From contig JADNRX010001342.1 in assembly GCA_015501595.1 (NCBI GenBank), positions 1 to 10,922 on the forward strand: DNA of 10,922 bases, in the 5' to 3' direction. Below, in pieces: positions 1 to 9,040 of the stretch. Position numbers and translations under genes: made by a program. The DNA comes from Hymenopellis radicata. Lineage: Eukaryota > Basidiomycota > Agaricomycetes > Agaricales > Physalacriaceae. The notes beneath the pieces are model-generated. The model had not been told where the DNA came from and ran no database searches. It was given only the letters and a program-made list of their open reading frames with translations. Within the stretch, counting starts at the first letter, position 1, and each line of letters starts with the position of its first letter.

Positions 1-2664
1 GTTCTATTGTATTATGGGCAAAGTTGAAAAATGACCAAACAAGATGCCAGTTATCAGAGTTAAGCTCATTGCTCTGTTGTTGATATAATTTGAAAGTATG
101 CCCCACTGTTTTCAGCAACTGCTCATAATCAGGATTTGAATCTGATTTATAGGCATTCTGAGCTCTGGTATTCATTCTGTCAATCAAGACTGATTTTTTA
201 ACATCCAGACTATGATCTGAAAACATGAAAAAACATGCTGCAAGAGGCATAAAAATCCTGATATCCTTTGCATTCAGAGTTCCCAGCAGCTCAATCAATA
301 GAGACAACACATCCTTCCTATGCTCCTTCAAGACTGCAAAATCTGTCTTCCACAGAGCATGTGCTAGGGCATCCAACAGCAGCCTCAAACTATAGTGCTT
401 CAAATGCATGGTCCCATTCTTCTTCCTCACATCTGCAATATGCCACTGCAGCAGAATCTTCACATCTGTGAGAGGATGCTCCGGCTTCACCTCTGCCTTC
501 TCCTGCAGAAAATTGTCTGGATGCAGATTATGATACACAACCTCCGTAGCAATCACAGCCACCAAGTTATGGTAGGGCCACCCGTAACCATCCAGCTCCA
601 TGTAGGACTGGCATTTCACCTTCAGATCATCCCAGACATTCATCAGCTCCGGATGCAACCGTGAGTAGGATGATTTCCCAGTAATACGAGCTAGGACTTG
701 GGCAGAGTCAATCTCATCAAGAGAGACACACTTCCACAAGTGCAGAAAGCTAGCCATGAAATCTGTGATACGGGCACTAGCTAGGAAGGTGTGCATTTCG
801 GGCGGGGCATTGGGATGATCTAGCTCGAAGAAATCTTCTGGCTGGGCCAGTTCCACGGAGAGCTTGGAATACAGAAGGATGGGAGCTTTGGTGGGGAGGA
901 TGGCAGATGTCTGCTTGGGAATGTATTTAAGATTCCACAAAGAGCGGAGCGCCATGTCCGTGGTGGCCGTATTCTGGGAGCTCGTCAGAAGCCACATCAC
1001 GGCCTTCCAGCTCAACACAGAATTCGACTTCTCGAGAAGCTGCTGCTCGTGGTTGTCTGCCCGATGAACCGGGACAGACTTGGACAACTCTTTGCTCCAG
1101 AGTGTCCAACTACCGGAGGCGAGGTTGCAGTAGGCAAGAACCACCGATATCTTCTTGAAAAGATACAAGCAGCCTCCCCGCATGGACTGGGATACCAGCT
1201 GGTACATCTTCTGGAAGAGTACTACCGCCGGTGTGTTGTACGGACACGACGGTATGAATAGCGGCAGCACGGTCGTGATGAGATAACCACCGAGCACGAC
1301 ACAGCTCATGCCGATAACTATTTTGCCCGGAATGGAATGATACTGCATCAGCGTAAAGCAAAGCCCGATAACAAACATGAAGAGCGAAAGCTGGAAGAAC
1401 CACGGCAGCGCGGAAATAATCGTCTCGACTCTCCACTTCAACATCTCGTCATACCGGAGCTGACGTCTCTGTGCGCACATGTAAGGGTTCCCGTTCTTCA
1501 TGTCTCGACTGTACTCCAACAACCATGACTTGGCGGAGGTGGCGAAGAGCATAGTCCCGAGACATATCACCATGCAGCTACCCCACAAAGTCACAGATAT
1601 AACTCCCGTGGAATCGGGAGAGGGTTTGAGCTGGGAGGCGGTTATAGGTGGCCACTCTGCGGGCAATGCATTGTTGGAAGAGATGTTGACGGAGAGGAGG
1701 ACGGCTTGGTTTAGAGCGTTGGCGTATATCTCTGCGGGGTTGACGTTAAGCGCGTTGATGAGGAAGGCCGCGACTAGGCCAAAGAAGAGAGTGGTCTACG
1801 GAGAAGAAGAACATGAGCAAGACAATCTGGTGTATGGAAGGAGGGTTCCTACAACAAGGAGGTTGCTGTTTAGCGTCTCTCGATAGCCGCGAAAAAGTTC
1901 ATGATCGTACTCGGACGCCTCGCGGTTGTAGTATTCCCACAATGCGGATTTCTGGTCGACGCCGACTCTGACGCGTTCAGAACGCGAGGCTGGGGGCGGT
2001 GCAGGGGTACTGGTATTGGTGGCGTTGGACCTGTCTGTTACGCCCGACCTAGTGCTAGTTCGCGAGGCTGCTCTTGCAATTGGCGTGGCTGCTCGGCTTG
2101 CTTCTGAACAACAAATCCATCAATACCGTGCAGAGGCGGAAATGGAAGAACCGACTTACGCGGAGAAGTAGGTAGAGATGCGACTTCCGTTGCAGGAGTA
2201 GGATTTTGGTTGAAGGTCTGTCTCCGCTGCGGAGTGGGTTCGGAACGGGAGCGGTATTGGGAATTGAAGAATGAACCAAGAGCGGCAACGGGGCTCGCAT
2301 CTGAAGCGTGCTCCATAGGATTGGCAGGTGTAGCAGTAGGATGGGGAATAGACAGTAGGCTTGGAATTTTGTGGACGGAGTCGAAACGAGGCTGGGCAGG
2401 TGAAGCGAGGTCACCTTGAAAGAAACCAGTGCCAGAGTCGGCCTCTAACAACGGGGAGGGATGGGATTCGTCTGCGAAATGGGGTGATGCGGGTTCAGAG
2501 ACGGGTTCTGGGCGAAAGCTCGCAGGATCGTCCTCATCTCGATACTCAGCAGGCTCCGTGGTGTGTTCGCCAAACGGCGGGTATTCCTGGTCTGGCTGGT
2601 CGTCGTTGTCGATGGAGTCGGGTTCGTGAAATTCGCTGAAAAAGGAGGAAAGCTGATTGCTCAT
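1..2664 (-). CDS. DUF6535-type multi-pass membrane protein, 3' end outside the window
   Basis: Three exons on the minus strand: 2664-2160, 2103-1853 and 1795 to the left edge. Introns are 2159-2104 (GTAAGT...TTCAG) and 1852-1796 (GTAGGA...CGTAG). In frame they give 850 residues with no stop, so the 3' end lies outside the window. Residues 1 to about 215 are rich in Pro, Ser, Asp and Glu and look disordered and soluble. From about 225 the sequence becomes DUF6535-like: WEYYNREASEYDHELF, then four hydrophobic segments near 253-270, 318-338, 378-402 and 411-433. Between segments 2 and 3 lies a charged loop (RRQLRYDEMLKWR), and after segment 4 the motif PSCPY. The order, spacing and PSCPY motif are what I know of the DUF6535 family, which is very numerous in Agaricomycetes and of unknown function. 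The 420 residues after the membrane part are soluble and unrecognised. The start is the first ATG of the frame. I am sure of the gene and fairly sure of the family; the donor of intron 2 could shift by one codon. Confidence 0.86.
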
Positions 2665-3145
2665 GATAGTGTTGTTGGATTGTGGCTGAGAAGATTCCGC
2701 GCGATGAACGTCGTAAAGCAGGCAGCATACGCAGGGTCCCTAGTCCGTTTTTGGAAGGCTCGTTCTTGTTCTCGTGTTGTCATCATGGCCTCCATTCAGC
2801 ACAGTGTTGGCTGACGTCCACTAGCAGTGACAGCAAGGACTACATTGAACTCAAGGAGATACGAAAAAACCGAAGATTTCCTCGATTATGTCGCGTTCAT
2901 TGTTCAAATCCGGACCTGTTCGCGTTCGCTGGAGCAACGACGGTCCCTTCCATACATTGTAAGCCTGATGTCGGTCTGGTCCCAGGAGCGTTAGAGTCCA
3001 TGCTACGACAGCAGGAGGGCTAGAAAAATGGCGATCGAGGAGAAATAAGGATATCCAGTGACCAACAATGTCGCGTACGTCCTCCTAAACAGTCTGTTCA
3101 GCGTTCGACATATATGCCGGTTGATGATGCTGAATCTAAAGCAAG

Positions 3146-3170
3146 CCAATGTACGGCCGACTATATATAT
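3146..3170 (+). promoter_or_regulatory. CCAAT and TATA-like elements upstream of ORF 3207
   Basis: CCAAT occurs at 3146-3150 and an alternating TA tract (TATATATAT) at 3162-3170, about 37 nt before ATG 3207. The order and spacing would suit a plus-strand core promoter. Such short motifs are common by chance, so this supports the ORF downstream only weakly. Confidence 0.25.
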
Positions 3171-3206
3171 CCTCGCATCCGTAAAATGAAGCGGTGATTG
3201 CGCGGG

Positions 3207-3689
3207 ATGACAGCTCAAAGCTTCGAACAGCTGGTGCGTGTTCAGCCTAAAGTTTATCTCACTCGTGACACTATCGGCCTAGAAGAATTTGCCTTGGGAG
3301 TCCAAGCTGACATTGGTAGAAAACATTTGGATAAACGCGTCCGTACATCCAAGCCATCGGCGAAACCTCAGCCCCGAAAACCAAACAACGTGTGTTCTAC
3401 TCTTTTCATTTCACCGCATACTACTTGGTTTCACAAGTACTCATGTCGTTGTAGAGAGCTCACAACATCCGAATGGGACTCAACCGTCCTACCTGAATAC
3501 TACGGCAAACATCTCTCACTTCAGAGTCGTGAGTTTGCAGCCTTCATTCCTGTTATCGCATCTGCGTCAGCCGGTCTGTTTTGTCGAGAAGGAACAGTTC
3601 TTTCATCTCTAGTACTTATCGCCAATTTCGATGTATCATTGCTCTCAGACGGCCGGAACGTCGCGTCAGCGTCGAGTATGACAGCATAA
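3207..3689 (+). CDS. Unassigned ORF of 160 codons
   Basis: An uninterrupted frame from ATG 3207 to TAA. The product is basic in its first half, with a Lys/Pro-rich patch near residues 45-62. It has a hydrophobic C-terminal stretch near residues 110-145. I recognise no domain. It is longer than expected from a random frame in a spacer of this size, and it lies behind CCAAT and TATA-like elements. Against it, another plus-strand frame over the same bases is also open for more than 100 codons, the codon use is not obviously biased, and it lacks introns although its neighbours have many. It could be an orphan gene, a decayed fragment or chance. Confidence 0.22.
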   Translation: MTAQSFEQLVRVQPKVYLTRDTIGLEEFALGVQADIGRKHLDKRVRTSKPSAKPQPRKPNNVCSTLFISPHTTWFHKYSCRCRELTTSEWDSTVLPEYYGKHLSLQSREFAAFIPVIASASAGLFCREGTVLSSLVLIANFDVSLLSDGRNVASASSMTA

Positions 3690-3866
3690 GGTGAACGTGT
3701 TTGCTTCCTTAGTCCTCTTTATCCAGGCCGTGAAGCTGCTCCTTCCCCAGAAGACATGTCCGCTCACCTATGTATCGCTTTCATTAATCACACCTTTCTA
3801 ATCCCTCTGAGTCTATGCGAAATCTCCGGTCCAACACTCTCAAATTTACTAGTACCCTACCAGAAC

Positions 3867-4614
3867 CTACCTAATTCTTACGACGCCGGGTCTCTTAAAG
3901 TCAATCGTAGGCTGAGACGCTGCGCACGCGTTTGCGATAACATCTCGAAAAATGTCTTCCAAGGATAGGTGTGAAGTTATCTCGTCAAACCTGGACATGT
4001 CGAGCACCGCACACGGAGGTTCCTCAGAAGTATCAAGAGGCCCTATTCGGACATCGTCGTACAGCGGAGCAAGAACTCGTATCAGGGAAAATTTGCCTAT
4101 GTCAGTACGCCGACAAGGTAATTGCTGGAGTCGTTCGGCCAGAGAAGACTAGAATGCTGTCAGTACTAACAACACAGTGCCAAAGCGAACATACACGTCT
4201 CGGAGAAGAGCCGCCTCGACGCGAGGGTGGCTATTGAAGAAATCAGTGTCCAATATGACAAGGCAGGATGTGGCGGCGGTAACATACAGCGCACATATGG
4301 TTGGGGTGCATTTGCTGCAATATCTCAGTAATGTCGCCATTAGGATCCATGAGAACTTTTAGAGCTATCCATACCGCAGTGTCGTCTCTTAAACGCAGAG
4401 GAAAGATGATGGTGGGGGAGGCGGAACAGTCATGCACACAAATTGGTGGGGCGCCGCCACGCCCAAAGGCATCGAACCAGGCTTGCGTATCATCAGGACC
4501 TTCAGAGGCCCAGGCGAGTTGGGTGAAAGTACCCGAGAGATACGATAAATATGACCATTTCATCTGCTTGCCTGGTAGTTTGTGCAGCTTGATAAGCTGC
4601 GCTTCTTGATGTGC
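3867..4614 (-). pseudogene. C-terminal part of the P-loop NTPase gene, cut off by an in-frame TAG
   Basis: This continues the NTPase gene in the same frame, immediately after its TAG at 4617-4615. The frame runs open from 4614 to 4288. It contains GPDDTQAWFDAF and PTIIFPLRLRDDTAVWIALK, the pattern I expect in the C-terminal half of this family. The last exon, 4148-3867, gives 93 residues (LPCRRTDIGKFSLIRVL and so on) and ends at TAG 3869-3867. Between them the best splice sites give introns 4287-4231 (GTATGT...CAATAG) and 4194-4149 (GTATGT...TTCTAG) around a 36-nt exon. A different frame over 4240-4197 reads more like protein (FFNSHPRVEAALLRD), so splicing there is uncertain or a second lesion exists. 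As drawn, the segment encodes 214 residues. With the TAG in place it can be translated only by readthrough or if the stop is a sequencing error. Confidence 0.66.
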
Positions 4615-6552
4615 CTAAGCTGGAACATCAGAAAACTCCAAGAGGTCCGTCAGACGACAAGGTCGAACGAAGGCGTGAAACACGCCAAGGAGGATGAAGT
4701 ATGTGGCGTTGGTTAGGGTTCTAAAAGGTCGGAACTCGCGTTGTCTATAGTACGACAGGCTGGTGATGGCGATCTCCTTGTCCAGGCTGAACCACTGGCC
4801 GGCAGCGCTGAGAATGAGCGGTTCATCAATGGTAATCTTCTGCATATCTGCGTCCTTGAAGCGTCCGATAACTTGACTAACAATATCAATTCTTTCGGGC
4901 CCAAATGTGATGTCCGTCTTTCCAGTTACCAGGCACCTGACGAGAGCGTCGTGAACGCTGGCGAGGACGACGTAATCTGCGTAGTGATCGGTACTCGGGG
5001 ACGAAAGCAGATGGACTAACTCACCAGGATCGCGCGACAAGACCCTTGTATTGTAAGGATTGCTAGTTCGTACTAGCTTACCAGGCTCATAAAATTTACG
5101 TTCGTCCGTGGGATCGCAGGAAGCGAAGCTTCGAATATATTTGTTGAGATATAGATGTGGTGTTTGGAACCCTTGCTCGAGGAGTTCCGTTGCAAACGAT
5201 GCTGTCAGTCGATGTCTAGAGATTAATAGTTAACACCCCTTCATAAAATAGGGCTGGCCAAAACGTACCGTCCCTTTAACCACCTTGTCATACGTTTGCT
5301 CAATGCGCGGCCACTGGCGCTTCTCGCAAAATTCGATGGTATCAGTTTATCGAGATACTCTTGCTGAAGTTTTGGATCCTCAGCAAAACTTCCCGTGTTA
5401 GAGCTCCAGCGGTACGACTCCCATTCTGCGTCACTGAAGTACTCACGAACAATCCTCACACCAGCGACAACAAAGGTGACATTGAAGTCTTTGGTGTGAT
5501 AATGCCAAACACGGAGTAGTTCTTTGAGAAAAGGAATCCCATTCCTATCTTCGTCGGACTCTTGCAACACCGGTAAACAATCGGTGCAACAGTTGGCTTC
5601 GTCCACCACGATGAACAGTGATTCCTCGGGAGCAGGAGTCCAGATCAGAAAGATTTCTTGTAGAGTCTGCCGTATCGCATGGTCCAGAAACCAGTTTTCT
5701 CCTTCTGCTTCCTGGACAAGACATTTAAGAGTATCGAGCGAGTCTTTCAGATCTGCATGCAGCAGTGACGGCTGTAGTTGAAAGAGAAGCCAGAGCCGTT
5801 TATGATCGTCAGTTCTATGACTGCTGGAGGCAGAGGCTTCTAAGAAGGCTTTGAACAGCAAAAGACGGCTGAGAAGGGCCACACTTGCGAACATGTGGGC
5901 CATCGCATGAATGTGTATCCTCTTGGATGGTGGTGGGAAACGAGCATCAGAGATAATTTCGAAGTTTGCAGTGTCGCGGAGACCAGCCGGAAACATTTTC
6001 AGAAGCGTTACGAGGTCATCCGCGCCCAGATTGGTCCCATCGAGAGCGCATGTAAAGAATAAGCCCCAATGCTTGCAAAGGCCTTCGTATAAAAGCTTCG
6101 TTTTACCCGATGCAGAACCATTGACGAGGAATCTGTACTGGTGTGAGAAGGAAACAGCGGAAGAGACCTGAATCGTACATATTCTGTCTGGCACGAAATA
6201 TGTCATCTAATCTCTTGCATAGAATGGGGTGCGACATGAAACTACCCAGGTCGTACAGAAGAACAACCGGACGGTGGTCTACTGTCCCCTCGACTTGCGG
6301 AATCCGCAGACTACGAATATGAGCTTCAGTTCTTGGCGGAAGGGACATCGTGGGTTTCCACAGCGGCCCAGGTGGGTACTGTGCATTTTCGAGGGCTTTC
6401 TCCATAAGAACTCTAGTCTGTTGAAGAGACTGAACTGCGTCCGAGAACAACGAGCGGCTCGTCCAGTGGGTTTGTGGCGGGTTGTCGGTGAGTAAAGCTG
6501 GTCAAGTTCGTTTTACTGTGTTACGCAGAATATAAGAACAACACGTACACAT
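4615..6552 (-). CDS. P-loop NTPase of an Agaricomycete-expanded family, possibly Crinkler-related
   Basis: Exons 6552-6549, 6497-6179, 6132-5269 and 5215-4615 join to 595 codons before TAG. Introns are 6548-6498 (GTACGT...ACCAG), 6178-6133 (GTACGA...TACAG) and 5268-5216 (GTACGT...TCTAG). The first exon would hold only ATG plus one base, so the start is the weakest point; an upstream start at 6837 would give 690 codons. Visible features are VVLLYDLGSF at about 75-85, a Walker A-like FLVNGSASGKTKLL at 109-122 whose usual first Gly is Asn, and a Walker B-like LFIVVDEANCC with the acidic pair at 285-286. After that comes a charged, helical C-terminal region (WLKGRHRLTASF near 395). From family knowledge, such proteins form large Agaricomycete expansions of unknown function, and related P-loop/nuclease proteins occur among Crinkler-type effectors; that link is inference. 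No signal peptide or membrane segment is seen. ATP or GTP binding is likely, activity unproven. Confidence 0.74.
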
Positions 6553-6837
6553 TCCCACTGCTTTGTGTACAGAGCGATGTATCCAAAGTTTTCTAAGGGA
6601 GCGATAAAGCATGGGGTTATCATGGAGAAACTTTAAACAGAAGTCCACATCGGTGCAAGGCGCCTCGCTTTCCACAAGACCGCGTAGCGTGACGAGCACT
6701 TGAGTGGCGGTTTTGATATTCGACAGAACCCAGTACTTCTGGTACATCTTTGGGTCCATAGGGATTGACATAGTGGTGGCGGGAGCCACAAAAGTTATTA
6801 ATAAAACGTCGCGATCAAGGCTCGTGACTTTCGGCAT
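6502..6837 (-). other. F-box/LRR-like coding fragment (111 codons)
   Basis: An open frame from ATG 6837 (another ATG at 6771) to TGA 6504-6502. The start MPKVTSLDRDVLL faintly resembles an F-box opening. Residues 50-100 include DVDFCLKFLHDNPMLYRSLR followed by KLWIH, and later ILRN. Leucine spacing and wording resemble the leucine-rich region of Agaricomycete F-box-type proteins, which are normally 400-600 residues long. If it was one, only the 5' end remains. The frame is the same as that of the downstream NTPase gene, and a 51-nt intron (6548-6498) removes the TGA, so this could instead be its first exon. ATG 6837 lies only 55 bp from the divergent bystin ATG. Family assignment is inference from pattern alone. 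Confidence 0.4.
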
Positions 6838-6892
6838 CCAAAATGGCGGCCTGGGAAAAACAAGGCGATCGCTTTTTTTGAAGATTGTCATC

Positions 6893-8550
6893 ATGCCTCG
6901 CGCACAAAAACCTACTGGAAAGTCCCGACACGACCCCCTGCATGTGCAGCTTGAAGGAGATGAAGCAGAGGCAAAATACGGTCGCATAGCCAAGGCGGGG
7001 AAGCGCAGAAAATCTCAAAAGAGTTCGGGGGATAACGATGAAGATGACGAGGTAATATTCGTCCTGTCAGTATACAACGATGGCTTATAGTTGTATGAAC
7101 AGGTCATCTTAGACCCCAAAACATCCAAGCGCATCTTTGAACTGGCCAGGGATCAACAGCAAGAGCTGGGTCTCGAAGACGATGAAGATGAAGAGGATGA
7201 ACCCGATGCCTCATCCGCCTTTCAGCGGCCTCGGATGGACAGAATCCACAACGACGACGACGACGACGACAGTGATGAAGATGACATGGAGGATCTCGAT
7301 GAAGAGGTGGAAGAGATATTTGTGTGTGCAAGTCCCCATCATTGAAAGTCCTCAACTGATGAATTTTAGGAAATCGACGAAGGAGATATGGAAGCCCTGG
7401 ATTCATTACTACCCGCCAACTCCGGTCAACGACAAACTCTTGCCGACATCATATTCGCAAAACTTAACAGCGTAGACACTCAAAATGCCGCTGTCATACA
7501 AAAAATGAAACAAGGTATGTTGCTTTCACGTTAAACAAATGGTCGTATTGAATGTTCCCCTAGATCCGTCAAATATCGACCCCGCACTAGGGTTAGATCC
7601 CCGTGTAGTCGAGGCGTATACCAAGTACGCTACTTCTCCTCGCGGATTCGTCAATCTAACATCACAACAGAGTCGGTCTCTTACTGCGCACCTACAAATC
7701 CGGTCCGCTCCCAAAACTCTTCAAAGTCATACCATCTCTACCAGCATGGGCCCGCATTCTCGCACTCACGCACCCAGAAGAGTGGTCCCCCCACGCCTGC
7801 CGCGCCGCGACTAAGATCTTCATTTCCAACATGAAACCTGATCAGGCGCAGCTGTTCTTGAGCAAGGTCGTACTCGACGCGATCCGGAACGATATCCAGG
7901 AGAATAAGAAGCTAAATGTACACTACTACGCCGCGTTGAAGCGGTCATTGTACAAGCCAGGCGCGTTCTTCAAGGGTATTATATTTCCTATGTTGAAAGT
8001 ACGCTCTTCTTCCCCTTCACGATTTCATCCTTATATTTGGTTTTCTAGGACGGATGCACCTTGAAGGAAGCCGCTATCGTCGCCTCCATTGTCGCACGGA
8101 CGAAGATACCCGTTCTTCACTCGGGGGCAGCTCTTCTGCACATAGCGGAGATGGACTACACTGGCCCTAACTCGCTTTTCATCCGGGTGCTAATCGACAA
8201 AAAGTACGAACTGCCATACAGATCCGTGGACGCGCTCGTGAACCATTTCATTCGTCTGTCGAATACTTACAAGGCGAGCAAGAGGGGAGATGCGGATCGT
8301 CTGCCTGTGCTGTGGCATCAGAGTATGCTGGTTTTTGCGCAGCGGTGGGCTTGGGGCACTTACTTGATTGAGCTTGTGCTAATTGGTGTTTAGGTATTCA
8401 TCGGATTTGACCCCCGACCAGAAGGATGCGTTGCTGGATGTGGTGAGGGCTACGCCGCATGCGCAGATTGGCCCGGAGATTCGGAGGGAGCTGGTCAACT
8501 CGGTCGTGAGAGGTGCTCCGAGGGAGGATCAGGATGTTGATATGTCTTGA
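6893..8550 (+). CDS. enp1: Bystin / Enp1, 40S ribosome biogenesis factor
   Basis: Seven exons: 6893-7051, 7091-7321, 7370-7514, 7564-7624, 7671-7998, 8049-8344 and 8394-8550. They join in frame to 459 codons (458 aa, close to yeast and human bystin). Introns are 39-50 nt and GT-AG. Bystin/Enp1 is a nucleolar and cytoplasmic factor of pre-40S particles, needed for 18S rRNA maturation and small-subunit export. The N-terminus is basic ([10 protein letters not shown] near 11-20), followed by acidic tracts near 80-90 and 105-128, the second encoded by a GAC repeat. The conserved domain begins with [12 protein letters not shown] and continues through [81 protein letters not shown] and [15 protein letters not shown] to [10 protein letters not shown] near the C-terminus. 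The start is the first ATG in frame after the divergent gene. All family blocks are present and no lesion is seen, so it should be functional. Residual doubt concerns the short first intron only. Confidence 0.97.
7251..7270 (+). repeat. (GAC)n microsatellite in bystin exon 2
   Basis: Six consecutive GAC codons (7253-7270) encode an Asp run inside the second acidic tract of bystin. Acidic runs are usual in bystin N-terminal regions. Repeat length may vary between strains without changing the frame. Confidence 0.9.
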
Positions 8551-8611
8551 GTAAGTTGTTCTGCGTTTTTCGGCAATCCAGTCCTAACCTGAGGTGTTTT
8601 TTTGTACATAG
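8551..8611 (+). other. Probable intron in the bystin 3' untranslated region
   Basis: GTAAGT begins directly after the bystin TGA (8548-8550). It is followed by a branch-like CTAAC at 8584-8588, a T-rich tract and TACATAG ending at 8611. The span is 61 nt, in the range of other introns here. All three elements fit the consensus better than several coding introns in the window. Confidence 0.6.
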
Positions 8612-9040
8612 TGACGTTCTCCATATTGTGAATACACTTTCATCTGAACTGTTGTTAACTAAAGGAAGGAAAAACTGTCATGTTGTCATTATTCATGTTA
8701 TCTCCTACAGACATTGGAGGCAGAAGCACCGAGCTCGTCCTCTGTGGGCTGGAACAGTACCACTATGAGAATGTGATACTGCGGACACATTATGATTTTT
8801 TTTTCGCTTTTTGTGTTGCTTTACTTACCGTTTGGCCTGTTCTTGTATTAGCACCATATTTATTTTCTGTTGGCGGTTTCAACTTATTCTTCAAATATCG
8901 ACTACGCTGTCTGTGAAAGTACTAGGTGGAATTCACAATACCCGATGAACATTCCTAGTCCGTGGACCCTTTATAGCTGGGCGTACAGGCTTACTTTGCA
9001 TATCGCTGTTATTGAAGGTAGTAGACTACGTAACGGGAAC
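8612..9040. other. Spacer between convergent bystin and SDR genes
   Basis: The 3' ends of two convergent genes face each other here. The sequence is AT-richer, with T runs (for example 8796-8806), and should contain both polyadenylation regions. Short frames here (up to 78 codons) do not resemble any protein I know. Confidence 0.55.

Larger units (their letters stand above)
2665..3866. other. 1.2 kb spacer with no recognised gene
   Basis: This stretch separates the start of the DUF6535-type gene from the 3' end of the NTPase gene, both on the minus strand. It should hold the promoter of the former and the 3' untranslated region of the latter. I see no recognisable protein, tRNA, rRNA, transposon end or long repeat. 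Two weak coding candidates are on the plus strand. One is the ORF at 3207-3689, listed separately. The other starts at ATG 2888 (MSRSLFKSGPVRVRWSND) and would need a 36-nt intron (GTAAGC at 2958 onward) to extend beyond 24 residues, giving about 44 residues; I do not recognise it. Confidence 0.5.

Noticed and set aside
268..1886. Several plus-strand and one minus-strand ORF of 60-130 codons (for example 1500-1886 plus, 1110-1436 minus)
   Set aside because: They overlap the 598-codon DUF6535-type exon in other frames and show no family character; they are shadows of its biased codons.
2902..2911. GTTCAAATCC, which looks like a tRNA B box
   Set aside because: No acceptor, D or T stem pairs around it and no A box lies at the right distance.
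4470..4485. On the minus strand GGTTCGATGCC resembles a tRNA B box
   Set aside because: It is the codons for Trp-Phe-Asp-Ala-Phe in the NTPase reading frame, and no cloverleaf forms.
5524..6495. Plus-strand ORFs of 85-88 codons
   Set aside because: They are antisense to the NTPase exons and lack recognisable features.
6704..6892. Upstream in-frame extension of bystin (non-ATG or earlier start)
   Set aside because: The frame is open, but the sequence before ATG 6893 overlaps the divergent gene and does not resemble bystin.
8547..8916. Two ORFs of 73-78 codons downstream of bystin
   Set aside because: They overlap the stop and probable 3' intron of bystin, have T-rich composition and look like untranslated sequence.
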